Shown one piece after another: positions 18,672 to 28,527 of a DNA stretch of 64,000 nt. The position numbers and the translations under genes were made by a program. The stretch lies in assembly GCF_003315415.1 (NCBI RefSeq), contig NZ_QNSB01000005.1, forward strand, positions 1 through 64,000, given 5' to 3'. The DNA comes from Brevibacterium sanguinis (lineage in GTDB: Bacteria > Actinomycetota > Actinomycetes > Actinomycetales > Brevibacteriaceae). The notes under the pieces are model-generated. The model had not been told where the DNA came from, made no database searches, and worked only from the letters and a program-made list of their open reading frames with translations. Position 1 is the first letter of the stretch; each line of letters begins with the position of its first letter.

Positions 18672-21600
18672 ATGAACGATTCGCCGAACGACGGCACCGA
18701 CCCGACAGAGGGCATTCTCGCCGATCTGGCCAACCTGCAGGAAGCAGCGGCGGCCTCCGACAGATCCCAGGACCGTGATGTCGAGAGCATCCAGGAGCGC
18801 CTCGAGCGCATCGCCGAGGCGGCGGAGTCCCTCCGCGAACCCGAGCGGGGCACCGAGGACGATTCCGAGGACCGGTCCACTCCGAGCGGGAATCGTCCCG
18901 CCCCGCGGAAGGCGAGCAGCGCGGTCGCCAACCGCGGGCTCGTCTTCGAGCAGTTCGTCCGCGACACCGCGGACGACGACCTCGAGGACGACGATCCGGA
19001 GGACGTCGACGATGACGATGTCGAGAACGACGACTCCGACGATGCGGACGAGACCCCGACCGTGGCCTTCGACCCGCGCAACCCCTTCACCGTGCAGCCG
19101 GTCCAGCCGCCCGCCCCGCGGCCTGCCGCCGCGGTCCCGCCGGCAGGCGGTCTGATCTTCCAGGTCCCCAAGGCCGAACTCGCCGAGGTCGTCGAGGTCG
19201 AGGACGACGACTACGACGACGATGAGCCCGACTCGCGCCGCGACTCCGGTGCCGAGGACCGGGAATCCTCCGACCGCGCCGACGACCGCGACTCCGAGGA
19301 CTCCGAGACGGGTGACGGCGGTCGCCGCCGTCGCCGCGGCGGACGGGGCCGACGCTCCCGCGGTCGCGACGAGAACGGCGGCGACGAGAACGGCCGTGAC
19401 GAGGACACCGGGGACGCCGAGTCGAGCGACGCGGCGGACTCGCCTGCCGAGGAGTCCGAGCGGGGCGGCCGCGGCCGCAGACGCTCGGACCGGAAGTCCG
19501 GAGCCGACCGCGACGGCGGAGGCCGGGACAAGGGCGACCGAGAGGGAACCGACAAGGCCGATCGCGGCGCCACGCCGGAGTCGGACGACTCCGCCGAGGG
19601 GGCCGATCCCGACACCGACGACGGCGATGAGGACGAGAACGGATCACGCCGGCGCAGGCGTCGGCGTTCGCGCACCCGCACCTCCGAGACCGACGAGGTC
19701 ACCTCGCTCAAGGGATCGACCCGTCTCGAGGCCAAGCGCCAGAGGCGCAAGGAGGGCCGGGAGGCCGGTCGTCGCCGCCCGGTCATCACCGAAGCCGAGT
19801 TCCTCGCCCGCCGCGAATCCGTCGAGCGCACGATGCTCGTCCGCGAATCGGGGAACCAGACTCAGCTCGTCGTCGTCGAGGACGGCATCGCCGTCGAGCA
19901 CTACCTCAAGGAGAACCGCCAGCAGTCCTCCCTCATCGGCAACGTGTACCTCGGCAAGGTCCAGAACGTGCTGCCGAGCATGGAGGCCGCCTTCATCGAC
20001 ATCGGCAAGGGCCGCAACGCCGTCCTCTACGCCGGTGAGGTCAACTGGGACGCCCTTGGCATGGAGGGCAAGGCCCGCCGCATCGAGCTCGCGCTGAGCC
20101 CGGGCGACGCCGTCCTCGTCCAGGTGACGAAGGACCCGGTCGGACACAAGGGTGCGCGGCTGACCAGCCAGATCTCCCTGCCCGGGCGATTCCTCGTCTA
20201 CGTCCCCGGCAACTCGATGACCGGGATCTCGCGCAAGCTGCCCGACGTCGAGCGCAATCGCCTGAAGAAGCTGCTCAAGGACCTCGTCGGCGACTCCGCC
20301 GGGGTCATCGTCCGCACCGCCGCGGAAGGCGCCTCCGACAAGGAGCTCGGCCGCGACGTCGAGCGGCTCGCCAAGCGCTGGGAGACCATCGAGAAGAAGT
20401 CGAAGTCGACGAAGGTGCTCGCCCCGCAGCTGCTCTACAGCGAGCCCGACATGATCGTGCGGATCATCCGCGACGTCTTCAACGAGGACTTCACCTCCCT
20501 CGTCATCGACGGCGACGGCGCATGGACCACGATCCACGAATACGTCGAGGCGGTGGCCCCCGACCTTCTCGACCGCGTCCACCGGTACTCCGAGGACGAG
20601 GACATCTTCGACCACTACCGGGTCGAGGAGCAGATCCAGAAGGCCCTGAGCCGGACCGTCAACCTGCCCTCGGGCGGGTCCCTCGTCATCGACCGCACCG
20701 AGGCGATGACCGTCATCGACGTCAACACCGGGAAGTTCACCGGAGCCGGCGGCAACCTCGAGGAGACGGTCACCCGCAACAACCTCGAGGCCGCCGAGGA
20801 GGTCATCCGGCAGCTGCGCCTGCGCGACATCGGCGGCATCATCGTCGTCGACTTCATCGACATGGTGCTCGAGTCGAACCGCGACCTCGTCGTGCGCCGT
20901 CTCGTCGAATGCCTCGGCCGGGACCGGACCAAGCATCAGGTCGCCGAGGTGACCTCGCTGGGTCTCGTGCAGATGACGCGCAAGCGCATCGGCACGGGGC
21001 TGGCCGAGTCGCTCGTCGCCGCCGGTCACGACCTCTCCGGTCGCGGACTGCTGCTGCCGGGATCCGAGGAGGACGGCTCGAAGGCCGGGTTCGGCAGCGG
21101 CTCGGGCAACGGCGGTGGTGGCGGACGTCGCGATCGCAAGCGCCGGAACGACTCGTCCTCGGCGAAGAAGTCGGACTCCGACTCCGACGTCGTCACCGTC
21201 GACGCCTCCCGTTCGGCCGTGGCGGCGATCGCCAAGGCGACGCTGAAGAAGGACGAGGACGTCGAGCAGCCGCAGGCCGGCGAAGCGACGGCAGGCGGCC
21301 GCGGGGACTCCGCGGGGCGTGGAGACTCCGACGGCAAGAGCGGCTCCGGCGACAAGGACGACTCCGCCCCCAAGGAGCAGTCGAAGCGCTCGAAGGGCCG
21401 GAGGCGCTCGAACCGCGCGAAGTCCGGGTCCGAGGACTCGGGCGCCGGATCCTCGGCACAGCCGTCCGAGGGCGAGTCCACGACCGAGACCTCTCGCACT
21501 CCCGAGCAGGCGTCCGCCCAGCCCGCGGCCAAGGAGTCCGCGCCCGCCCAGAAGCCGGCTCAGCCGGCGGCGGAACCGGCCGCGGACATGCCCCTGATGA

Positions 21601-21740
21601 TCGGCGCCGACGCCACGACGAAGGTCGCGGTCGCCGAACCCGTCAGCAGGCCGCGGCGCCGGAAGTCCGAGTCGAGCCCGCAGCCGGAACCGGCCAAGCA
21701 GACTCTGCCCTCGTCCTTCGTCATCATCGGCGAGGACTGA
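18672..21740 (+). CDS. rne: Ribonuclease E/G
   Basis: This is the endoribonuclease that starts mRNA decay and matures rRNA. The 1022-aa chain has a long acidic and Arg-rich disordered N-terminus (to about 390), the S1 domain with IGNVYLGKVQNVLPS near 420, and the DNase I-like catalytic domain. The metal-binding Asp residues are in VIDVNTGKF near 681 and VVDFIDM near 724. A low-complexity C-terminus follows. The Zn-link region reads AAGHDLSGRG near 780, where homologues have two Cys (CxxC), so the zinc dimer bridge appears lost. The start at ATG 18672 is 5 nt after GGAG; GTG 18666 and ATG 18669 are alternatives. Confidence 0.93.
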   Translation: MNDSPNDGTDPTEGILADLANLQEAAAASDRSQDRDVESIQERLERIAEAAESLREPERGTEDDSEDRSTPSGNRPAPRKASSAVANRGLVFEQFVRDTADDDLEDDDPEDVDDDDVENDDSDDADETPTVAFDPRNPFTVQPVQPPAPRPAAAVPPAGGLIFQVPKAELAEVVEVEDDDYDDDEPDSRRDSGAEDRESSDRADDRDSEDSETGDGGRRRRRGGRGRRSRGRDENGGDENGRDEDTGDAESSDAADSPAEESERGGRGRRRSDRKSGADRDGGGRDKGDREGTDKADRGATPESDDSAEGADPDTDDGDEDENGSRRRRRRRSRTRTSETDEVTSLKGSTRLEAKRQRRKEGREAGRRRPVITEAEFLARRESVERTMLVRESGNQTQLVVVEDGIAVEHYLKENRQQSSLIGNVYLGKVQNVLPSMEAAFIDIGKGRNAVLYAGEVNWDALGMEGKARRIELALSPGDAVLVQVTKDPVGHKGARLTSQISLPGRFLVYVPGNSMTGISRKLPDVERNRLKKLLKDLVGDSAGVIVRTAAEGASDKELGRDVERLAKRWETIEKKSKSTKVLAPQLLYSEPDMIVRIIRDVFNEDFTSLVIDGDGAWTTIHEYVEAVAPDLLDRVHRYSEDEDIFDHYRVEEQIQKALSRTVNLPSGGSLVIDRTEAMTVIDVNTGKFTGAGGNLEETVTRNNLEAAEEVIRQLRLRDIGGIIVVDFIDMVLESNRDLVVRRLVECLGRDRTKHQVAEVTSLGLVQMTRKRIGTGLAESLVAAGHDLSGRGLLLPGSEEDGSKAGFGSGSGNGGGGGRRDRKRRNDSSSAKKSDSDSDVVTVDASRSAVAAIAKATLKKDEDVEQPQAGEATAGGRGDSAGRGDSDGKSGSGDKDDSAPKEQSKRSKGRRRSNRAKSGSEDSGAGSSAQPSEGESTTETSRTPEQASAQPAAKESAPAQKPAQPAAEPAADMPLMIGADATTKVAVAEPVSRPRRRKSESSPQPEPAKQTLPSSFVIIGED

Positions 21741-21793
21741 GACTCAGCCCGCAGCGACTGACGGCCCCCACCGGCTGACACATGCCACCGGCT

Positions 21794-21834
21794 GACCAGC
21801 GGCCCGGCACCCTGAGGGTGCCGGGCCGCTGGTC
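21794..21834. terminator. Bidirectional terminator between rne and the SPFH gene
   Basis: A perfect 19-bp GC-rich stem (21794-21812 with 21816-21834) and a 3-nt loop are followed by CGTTTCC on the plus strand. It lies 54 nt after rne and 20 nt after the convergent SPFH gene. Confidence 0.8.
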
Positions 21835-21853
21835 GTTTCCGGAGGAGGGGGAC

Positions 21854-22900
21854 TCAGCCTGCCGCCTTCTGGTTGCGGGTCGTGCTGATCGTCGGCTGCG
21901 CGGCCTGATCGCCGCAGAGGACGATCATGAGGTTCGAGACGAGATCGCTGCGCTCGGCGTGACCGAGGGTGACGATTCCGCGGCTCTCGATCTCCTCGAT
22001 CGCGGTCTCGACCATGCCCACCGCCCCTTCGACGATGAGCTGGCGGGCGGCGACCACGGCGGTGGCCTGCTGGCGCTGGAGCATCGCCCGGGCGATCTCC
22101 GGAGCGTAGGCGAGTTGGGTGATGCGGGACTCGATGACCGTCACTCCGGCGGCGGTGACCCGGGCGGCTACCTCGGCGGAGAGCTTCGAGGTGATCTCAT
22201 CGGCGTTGTCCTTGAGCGACATCCGGCTCGAATCCGAGGAGTCGTAGGCATAGGAGTTCGCGATGTGCCGTACGGCGGTCTCGGCCTGGATCGCGACGAA
22301 CTCCTCGAAGTCGTCGACCTCGAAGGTCGCCTGGGCGGTGTCGCGGACCTGCCAGACGACGACCGCGCCGATCTCGATGGGATTGCCGTCGAGGTCGTTG
22401 ACCTTGAGCGTCGACGTCTCGTGGTTGCGGATGCGGGTCGAGACGAGGTCCTTCGTGTACAGCGGATTGACGAACCGCAGGCCCGACTGCCGCACGGTGC
22501 CGACGTACTTGCCGTAGAGCTGGAGGACGACGGCATGGCCCGGCGCCACCGAGATGCACCCCTTGAAGAGGAACATCGAGGCGATGAACACGACGACCGC
22601 GACGACGATGAGGCCGATGCCGAGGCCGGCCTGGGCGAACGTGACGAAGAAGCCGAATGCCGCGAGCAGCAGGGCGATGATGAGGAGGACGACCGCCGCC
22701 ACGATCGCGAAGTAGCCCGACACGGCGCCGGCGGGACGCTCCCGGACGCGTTCGCCCTCGGGGGAGCGGAGCACCGGGGGAGCCCCGGGACCCGACGGCG
22801 GGGCGGGCCGGGCCCGGCGCCCGGGGACCGGGCCGGTGGCGTGTCCGGGCTGGTCGGGGGTGGAATCGGGGAATGGAGGCGGGTGGGGATTCTGCGTCAT
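21854..22900 (-). CDS. SPFH/Band 7 (stomatin-like) membrane protein
   Basis: This 348-aa protein has a Pro-rich N-terminus of about 60 residues and two adjacent hydrophobic segments (about 62-85 and 92-115). A Band 7/SPFH domain follows (about 120-310). Typical SPFH features are [19 protein letters not shown] near 190, the DEITSKL-type helix, and [19 protein letters not shown] near 260. SPFH proteins form oligomeric membrane scaffolds, and some act with a NfeD-type protease. No NfeD partner is next to it, so the role is open. It is a single gene, convergent with rne. Confidence 0.85.
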   Translation of the reverse strand: MTQNPHPPPFPDSTPDQPGHATGPVPGRRARPAPPSGPGAPPVLRSPEGERVRERPAGAVSGYFAIVAAVVLLIIALLLAAFGFFVTFAQAGLGIGLIVVAVVVFIASMFLFKGCISVAPGHAVVLQLYGKYVGTVRQSGLRFVNPLYTKDLVSTRIRNHETSTLKVNDLDGNPIEIGAVVVWQVRDTAQATFEVDDFEEFVAIQAETAVRHIANSYAYDSSDSSRMSLKDNADEITSKLSAEVAARVTAAGVTVIESRITQLAYAPEIARAMLQRQQATAVVAARQLIVEGAVGMVETAIEEIESRGIVTLGHAERSDLVSNLMIVLCGDQAAQPTISTTRNQKAAG

Positions 22901-23069
22901 GCGGTCAGTCTAGGACACCGCCGGGACGGGCGCCCGGGTCCAGTCGTGTCCGGGTCGTGTCGTCGCCGTCCCCGCCCCGAACTGTGAGACAGGTTACACT
23001 GCTGGGAGAGCAGCACCCGTTCTGACCAGATCACCTGCGCTCATGCAGGCCCTACGGAAGGCGACTCAC

Positions 23070-24632
23070 ATGGACATCCATCACTCCGCGCTGGCGGCGG
23101 CGTCGCCGCTGGCGGCCAACGCCCCCTCGTCGCCGGTCGATGATGCCATCAACTCCTGGTTCGACCCGATCGCCACGACTTTCGGCTCCATCATCTTCTT
23201 CGAGATCACCATCGCCGGGGCGACGTTCCCGTTCGTCGTCCTCTGGCTGGTCGCAGCGGCCCTTATCTTCACCATCTACTTCGGATTCGTCCAGTTCCGG
23301 GCCATCCGCGTCTCCCTCGAGGTGGTGCGCGGCAAGTACTCGACGAAGACCGACCCGGGTGAGGTCACGCACTTCCAGGCGCTGTCCTCGGCGCTGTCGG
23401 GCACGGTCGGGCTCGGCAACATCGCCGGCGTCGGCGTCGCGGTGGCCCTCGGCGGTCCGGGCGCGACGTTCTGGATGATCATCGCCGGCCTGCTCGGCAT
23501 GTGCACGAAGTTCGTCGAGTGCACACTCGGCGTGAAGTACCGGGAGATCGACGAGGACGGCGTCGTCCACGGCGGCCCCTTCAAGTACCTGCCGGTGGCC
23601 TTCCGCCGCTTCTCCCGCCCCGTGGCGTCGGTGCTCACCGGCCTCTTCGCCGTGGCGATCCTCGTCTTCGGCGTCGTCGGCGGTGGCATGTTCCAGTCGA
23701 ACCAGACGTTCGTCCAGGCCCGCACCGCGACCGGCGGCGCCGACGGCCTCCTCGGCGGGCCCTTCGCCGGACTGATCTTCGGCATCGTCTTCGCGATCCT
23801 CGTCGGCCTCGTCATCCTCGGCGGCATCCGGTCCATCGCCAAGGTCACCGACAAGCTCGTCCCCGGCATGGCGATCTTCTACGTCGCCTCGTGCCTGCTC
23901 GTCCTCGGACTCAACGCGGGCCGGATCCCGGCCGCCATCGGCGAGATCTTCACCGGCGCCTTCGATCCCCAGGGCATCGCCGGCGGCATCGTCGGCGTGA
24001 TGATCATCGGCTTCCAGCGCTCGGCGTTCTCCAACGAGGCGGGAATCGGCTCGGCGGCGATCGCCCACTCGGCGGTGAAGACCCGGCGGCCGATCTCCGA
24101 GGGATTCGTCGCCCTGCTCGAACCCTTCATCGACACGGTCATCATCTGCACCATGACCGCCCTGACCATCATCGTCGCGAACCAGCCCTCCTACCGCGAG
24201 GACCTCGGCGAAGGGGAGATCGGCGGCGTGGCCCTGGCCTCCGACGCCTTCGCGACCGTCGCCGACTGGTATCCGGTCCTGCTGGCGATCGCGGTCGCCC
24301 TCTTCGCGTTCTCGACGCTCATCACCTGGGCCTACTACGGAGAGCGGGCGTGGAGTTACCTCTTCGGCCGGTCGAAGGCGACGATCAAGGTCTTCCGCAC
24401 CCTCGTCTGCGTCTTCGTCGTCATCGGCTGCGTCGCGACCTTCTCCAAGGTCGTCGAGTTCGCCGATGCGGCCCTGTTCATGTGCGCCTTCATCAACATC
24501 CTCGGCCTCTACCTGCTCATGCCGGTCGTCAAGAAGGAGATGAAGAAGTACCTCGCCGATCGCAGGGCCGGAACCCTCAACGACCCGGACACCGTCGACG
24601 CCGTTCCCGTCGACGATCGCGACCGCGTCTGA
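23070..24632 (+). CDS. Alanine/glycine:cation symporter (AGCS) family protein
   Basis: This 520-aa integral membrane transporter takes up alanine or glycine with Na+ or H+. The family signature is clear: LSSALSGTVGLGNIAGVGVA near residue 110, with GGPGATFWM and the cytosolic KYREIDEDG following. RSAFSNEAGIGSAAIAHS lies near 320. I chose ATG 23070 because GGAAGG lies 9 nt before it; the in-frame ATG 23043 has no ribosome site. No glycine riboswitch is visible in the leader. A TACACT hexamer at 22995-23000 may be the -10. Confidence 0.92.
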   Translation: MDIHHSALAAASPLAANAPSSPVDDAINSWFDPIATTFGSIIFFEITIAGATFPFVVLWLVAAALIFTIYFGFVQFRAIRVSLEVVRGKYSTKTDPGEVTHFQALSSALSGTVGLGNIAGVGVAVALGGPGATFWMIIAGLLGMCTKFVECTLGVKYREIDEDGVVHGGPFKYLPVAFRRFSRPVASVLTGLFAVAILVFGVVGGGMFQSNQTFVQARTATGGADGLLGGPFAGLIFGIVFAILVGLVILGGIRSIAKVTDKLVPGMAIFYVASCLLVLGLNAGRIPAAIGEIFTGAFDPQGIAGGIVGVMIIGFQRSAFSNEAGIGSAAIAHSAVKTRRPISEGFVALLEPFIDTVIICTMTALTIIVANQPSYREDLGEGEIGGVALASDAFATVADWYPVLLAIAVALFAFSTLITWAYYGERAWSYLFGRSKATIKVFRTLVCVFVVIGCVATFSKVVEFADAALFMCAFINILGLYLLMPVVKKEMKKYLADRRAGTLNDPDTVDAVPVDDRDRV

Positions 24633-24677
24633 GCGTGGCGCCCGGTGCGGTTCGCGCCCATCGTTAGACTGGTGGGC

Positions 24678-24989
24678 GTGGATCACAACGACAACGACGC
24701 CGCCCGGGCCCAGAAGCGACTGCTCGAGCTGCGCGGCAGCATAGACAACATCGACGCAGCGCTCGTCCATCTCCTGGCCGAGCGGTTCAAGCTGACCCAG
24801 TCGGTCGGCGAGCTCAAGGCCGACCACGGTCTTCCGCCCGCCGACCTCGATCGGGAGAACCGGCAGGTCGCCCGGCTGCGACGGCTCGCGGAGGACGCTC
24901 AGCTCGACCCGGAGTTCGCGGAGAAGTTCCTCGCCTTCATCGTCGCCGAGGTGATCCACCGCCATGAACGCATCGCCGAGAGCCGCTGA
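24678..24989 (+). CDS. Chorismate mutase, AroQ type
   Basis: This enzyme converts chorismate to prephenate for phenylalanine and tyrosine. It is a stand-alone 103-aa all-helical AroQ domain with ELRGSIDNIDAALVHLLAERF at the N-terminus, the conserved K of ELKADHG and the C-terminal EVIHRHERIAESR. A TAGACT -10-like hexamer at 24665-24670 places the transcript start at or just before GTG 24678. There is no ribosome site, so the mRNA is probably leaderless. It sits between the AGCS gene and the rplU leader and has no other aromatic-pathway gene nearby. Confidence 0.85.
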   Translation: MDHNDNDAARAQKRLLELRGSIDNIDAALVHLLAERFKLTQSVGELKADHGLPPADLDRENRQVARLRRLAEDAQLDPEFAEKFLAFIVAEVIHRHERIAESR

Positions 24990-24999
24990 GCGCTCCGGT

Positions 25000-25156
25000 T
25001 TGCCCGCGGGCCCGCTTCTCGACTAGAATTGAGGGTCGGTGCGCTTGAAGCACCACGGCAGGTGTTTCCTCTCAATGGGACGCCCGCGGGCATCGGTCCA
25101 CGGGAGCCAAGGGATCAACCGCCGTTCGTTTGTGTTTATGCAGAAAGGGTTCGACC
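25000..25156 (+). promoter_or_regulatory. Promoter and structured leader of rplU-rpmA
   Basis: TTGCCC (25000-25005), an 18-bp spacer and TAGAAT (25024-25029) form the promoter. The leader of about 120 nt has a GGTGC-gcttgaa-GCACC hairpin at 25038-25054 and a GCCCGCGGGC palindrome at 25082-25091, which repeats a copy in the promoter spacer (25002-25011). Ribosomal-protein leaders often bind their own product. Whether L21 binds here is inference. Confidence 0.5.
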
Positions 25157-25465
25157 ATGGTCTATGCCATTGTCCGTGCCGGTGGCCATCAGGAGAAGGT
25201 CAGCGTCGGCGACATCATCACCGTCAACCGTATGAAGGCGAAGGCCGGAGAAAGCGTCGAACTCGATGCCGTGCTTCTTGTCGACGGCGAATCCGTCACG
25301 ACTGACGCCGACGCCCTGTCGAAGGTGTCCGTCAGCGCCGAGGTCGTCGGTGAACTCCGCGGTCCCAAGATCGTGATTCAGAAGTACAAGAACAAGACCG
25401 GGTACAAGAAGCGTCAGGGCCACCGCCAGGACCTCACCCGTCTGAAGATCACGAACATCAAGTAA
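25157..25465 (+). CDS. rplU: 50S ribosomal protein L21 (bL21)
   Basis: This large-subunit protein binds 23S rRNA next to L20. The 102-aa chain begins [15 protein letters not shown] and ends in the typical basic tail YKKRQGHRQ followed by [10 protein letters not shown]. The start at ATG 25157 is 7 nt after GAAAGGG; an in-frame upstream Met at 25130 lies inside the leader. It is followed after 15 nt by rpmA, the universal rplU-rpmA pair. Confidence 0.97.
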   Translation: MVYAIVRAGGHQEKVSVGDIITVNRMKAKAGESVELDAVLLVDGESVTTDADALSKVSVSAEVVGELRGPKIVIQKYKNKTGYKKRQGHRQDLTRLKITNIK

Positions 25466-25480
25466 GAGGAGTCTCACGAA

Positions 25481-25732
25481 ATGGCAAGCAAAAAGGGAGT
25501 CAGCTCGACTCGCAACGGTCGCGACTCGAACCCCCAGTACCTCGGTGTCAAGCGCTTCGGCGGTCAGGTCGTCAAGGCCGGCGAGATCATCGTGCGCCAG
25601 CGCGGAACCAAGTTCCACCCCGGTGCGAACGTCGGACGCGGCGGTGACGACACCCTCTTCGCCCTCTCGGCGGGAGCTGTGGAGTTCGGCAAGCGCAACG
25701 GTCGCAAGATCGTGAGCATCGTCGGCGCCTGA
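25481..25732 (+). CDS. rpmA: 50S ribosomal protein L27 (bL27)
   Basis: This large-subunit protein has an N-terminus that reaches the peptidyl-transferase centre. The 83-aa chain starts [16 protein letters not shown], with the basic N-terminal tail intact and no Firmicutes-type cleavable extension. [19 protein letters not shown] is the core signature. The ribosome site AAGAGGAG precedes it. It is followed by a perfect hairpin before obgE. Confidence 0.97.
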   Translation: MASKKGVSSTRNGRDSNPQYLGVKRFGGQVVKAGEIIVRQRGTKFHPGANVGRGGDDTLFALSAGAVEFGKRNGRKIVSIVGA

Positions 25733-25768
25733 GCGTCTGAGCAACTGTTTTCTCCCCGTCAGGGGTCC

Positions 25769-25800
25769 ATGAAGGGTGAGTCCAGCGACTCACCCTTCAT
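25769..25800. terminator. Terminator hairpin after rpmA
   Basis: A perfect 14-bp stem, ATGAAGGGTGAGTC with its complement, and a 4-nt loop lie 36 nt after rpmA and 16 nt before obgE. There is no T-run, so read-through into obgE is possible. Confidence 0.7.
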
Positions 25801-25816
25801 CTGATGTAAGGACATT

Positions 25817-27370
25817 ATGGCCACCGAGTTCATCGATCGAGTCACGGTTCACCTGCGCGCCGGCGACGGCGGCAACGGCTGCGCCTCGATCAGGCGCGAG
25901 AAGTTCAAACCCCTCGGCGGCCCCGACGGGGCGAACGGCGGAGCGGGCGGCGACATCCGGTTCGTCGTCGACAGCCAGACCACGACCCTGCTCCCTCTCC
26001 ACCACCGCCCGCACCTGCGGGCGGCCGACGGCGGCATCGGCAAGGGCGATCTGCGCCACGGCGCCGACGGCGCCGACCTCATCGTGCCCGTGCCCGAGGG
26101 CACCGTCGTCAAGAACCAGTCCGGCGACATCATCGCCGACCTCGTGGGAGCCGGCACCGAATACGTCGCCGCGGCCGGGGGCCGGGGCGGACTCGGCAAC
26201 GCCGCGCTGGCCTCGAACAAGCGCAAGGCGCCCGGCTTCGCCCTCCTCGGCGAACCCGGTGAGACCGCGACCCTCGTCCTCGAGCTCAAGACGATCGCCG
26301 ACATCGCCCTCGTCGGCTACCCCTCGGCGGGCAAGTCGAGCCTCATCGCCGCCCTGTCCTCGGCGAAGCCGAAGATCGCCGACTACCCGTTCACGACCCT
26401 CGTGCCCAACCTCGGCGTCGTCGAGGCCGGCGACGTGCGCTTCACCGTCGCCGACGTCCCCGGGCTCATCCCCGGCGCCTCCGAGGGCAAGGGGCTGGGA
26501 CTCGAGTTCCTCCGCCACGTCGAACGGTGCGCCGCGCTCGTCCACGTCATCGACATGGCCACATGGGAGCCGGGACGCGATCCGGTCTCCGACCTCGAGG
26601 TGATCGAGGCCGAGCTCGACGCCTATGCCGTCGACCTCGACCAGGGCAGCGGCCTGCTGCCGCTGTCCGAGCGGCCGAAGCTCGTCGCGCTCAACAAGAC
26701 CGACATTCCCGACGGACGCGACCTCGCCGACATCGTCACCCCCGACCTCGAGGCCGCCGGCTACCGGGTGTTCGAGGTCTCGGCGGTCAGCCACGCCGGG
26801 CTGCGGGAGATCTCCTTCGCGATGGCCGAGCTCGTCGTCGCCGAGCGGGAGCGCCGCGCCGAGGTCGAGGCGACGCCGAAGCGCGTGGTGATCCGGCCGA
26901 AGGCAGTCGACGACCGCGGCTACGAGGTCACCCGTGAGGACAGCGTGGAGGGCCCGCTCTTCCGCATCCGCGGAGAGAAGCCCGAACGCTGGGTGACCCA
27001 GACCGACTTCGGCAACGACGAGGCCGTCGGCTACCTCGCGGACCGCCTCGAGCGCCTCGGTGTCGAGGACTCCCTGTTCAAGGCCGGGGCGAAGCCCGGG
27101 GACACCGTCGTCATCGGCGGTGAGGACGGCGTGGTCTTCGACTGGGACCCCACGAGCGTCGGCGGCGCCGAGCTGCTCGGCTCGAGGGGCACCGACCTGC
27201 GCCTCGAGGACGACGCCCGCTCCACCCGCCGCGAACGCAAGGCCTCCTACCACGAACGGATGGATGCGAAGGCCGCGGTCCGCGCGGAGCTCGAGGCCGA
27301 GCGCCTCGCCGAACGGGCCGCCCGCGGTGCGGGAGCATCCGGTGCGGGAGAGGAGTCCGAGCGGTCGTGA
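25817..27370 (+). CDS. obgE: GTPase Obg/CgtA
   Basis: This GTPase acts in late 50S assembly and stress control. The 517-aa chain has the Gly-rich Obg fold (1-158, with [16 protein letters not shown]), then the G domain with P-loop GYPSAGKSS near 172, DVPGLIPGA (G3) near 215 and NKTD (G4) near 295. A C-terminal OCT domain follows (about 350-430) and a charged Ala/Arg/Glu tail. The start is ATG 25817. proB overlaps its stop by 4 nt (GTGA). The order rplU-rpmA-obgE-proB-proA is conserved in actinobacteria. Confidence 0.96.
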   Translation: MATEFIDRVTVHLRAGDGGNGCASIRREKFKPLGGPDGANGGAGGDIRFVVDSQTTTLLPLHHRPHLRAADGGIGKGDLRHGADGADLIVPVPEGTVVKNQSGDIIADLVGAGTEYVAAAGGRGGLGNAALASNKRKAPGFALLGEPGETATLVLELKTIADIALVGYPSAGKSSLIAALSSAKPKIADYPFTTLVPNLGVVEAGDVRFTVADVPGLIPGASEGKGLGLEFLRHVERCAALVHVIDMATWEPGRDPVSDLEVIEAELDAYAVDLDQGSGLLPLSERPKLVALNKTDIPDGRDLADIVTPDLEAAGYRVFEVSAVSHAGLREISFAMAELVVAERERRAEVEATPKRVVIRPKAVDDRGYEVTREDSVEGPLFRIRGEKPERWVTQTDFGNDEAVGYLADRLERLGVEDSLFKAGAKPGDTVVIGGEDGVVFDWDPTSVGGAELLGSRGTDLRLEDDARSTRRERKASYHERMDAKAAVRAELEAERLAERAARGAGASGAGEESERS

Positions 27371-28524
27371 AGGAGACACCGCGCAGCGCCGAGGCGATCC
27401 GGGAGCACATCGCCGGCGCCCGGCGGATCGTCGTCAAGGTCGGCTCCTCGTCGCTGACGACCCTCGACGGCGGGCTCGACGAATCCCGTCTCGTCGCCCT
27501 CACCGACGTGCTCGCCGCCCACCGCGGCCGCGGCCGCGAGATCATCCTCGTGTCCTCGGGAGCGATCGCCGCGGGGCTCGAGCCGATGGGCCTGCGCCGC
27601 CGGCCCAAGGACCTCGCGACCCAGCAGGCGGCAGCCGGAGTCGGGCAGGGCCTGCTCATGGCCGCCTACGCCCGCGCCCTGAGCTACCACGGCCTCGTTC
27701 CGGGACAGGTCCTGCTCTCGGCCGACGACCTCATCCGCCGCACCCACTACCGCAACGCCCAGCGGGCCATCGACCGGCTGCTCAGCCTCGGCACCCTGCC
27801 CATCGTCAACGAGAACGACGCCGTGGCGACCGAGGAGATCCGCTTTGGCGACAACGACCGGCTCGCCGCTCTCGTCGCCCACCTCACCCACGCCGACGCC
27901 CTGGTCCTCCTCTCCGACGTCGACGCCCTCTACACCGGGCCCCCGCAGCTGGACGACTCCGAGCGGATCGCCCATGTCACCGGGCCCGGGGCCCTCGACG
28001 CTGTCGCGATCGGCGGGGTCGGCACGGCGGGCACCGGCACCGGAGGGATGGCCACGAAGGTCGAGGCGGCCCTCATGGTCGCCGACTCCGGCATCCCCGC
28101 CGTGCTCACCTCGGCCGACCGCATCACGGCGGCGCTGACCGGTGAGGACGTCGGCACATGGTTCTCCGTCACCCACCGGCGCCGCGGCACCCGGCTGCTG
28201 TGGCTGCGGCATCTGGCGAAGACGCACGGCGCCGTGACGATCGACCGGGGCGCCGAGGCGGCCGTGCTCTCGCGCGGGACCTCGCTGCTCGCGGCCGGGG
28301 TCACCGCCGTCGACGGCGAGTTCGAGGCCGGGGACCCCGTGGAGATCAGGAACCTCGACGGAGTGGTCATCGCCCGCGGGATGACGAACTTCTCCTCGTC
28401 GGAGCTGCCGTCGATGCTCGGGTTCTCGACCGACGAACTTGGAACCCGGCTCGGAAGTGACTACCGTAAAGAAGTCATCCATCGCAACGATCTCGTGCTC
28501 ACCCACGTGAGCGGGAGGGGATAG
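27367..28524 (+). CDS. proB: Glutamate 5-kinase
   Basis: This is the first enzyme of proline synthesis; it phosphorylates glutamate to glutamyl 5-phosphate. It is 385 aa. The amino acid kinase domain shows [10 protein letters not shown] near residue 21, [10 protein letters not shown] near 60, [11 protein letters not shown] near 143 and [13 protein letters not shown] near 224. A C-terminal PUA domain (about 290-370) follows. The GTG start overlaps the obgE stop, so the two are translationally coupled. proA starts 3 nt after its stop, forming a proBA operon. Confidence 0.95.
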   Translation: MKETPRSAEAIREHIAGARRIVVKVGSSSLTTLDGGLDESRLVALTDVLAAHRGRGREIILVSSGAIAAGLEPMGLRRRPKDLATQQAAAGVGQGLLMAAYARALSYHGLVPGQVLLSADDLIRRTHYRNAQRAIDRLLSLGTLPIVNENDAVATEEIRFGDNDRLAALVAHLTHADALVLLSDVDALYTGPPQLDDSERIAHVTGPGALDAVAIGGVGTAGTGTGGMATKVEAALMVADSGIPAVLTSADRITAALTGEDVGTWFSVTHRRRGTRLLWLRHLAKTHGAVTIDRGAEAAVLSRGTSLLAAGVTAVDGEFEAGDPVEIRNLDGVVIARGMTNFSSSELPSMLGFSTDELGTRLGSDYRKEVIHRNDLVLTHVSGRG

Positions 28525-28527
28525 TCC

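Noticed and set aside
22901..23069. Glycine riboswitch before the AGCS transporter
   Set aside because: No tandem glycine aptamer sequence or structure is visible in the 170-nt gap.
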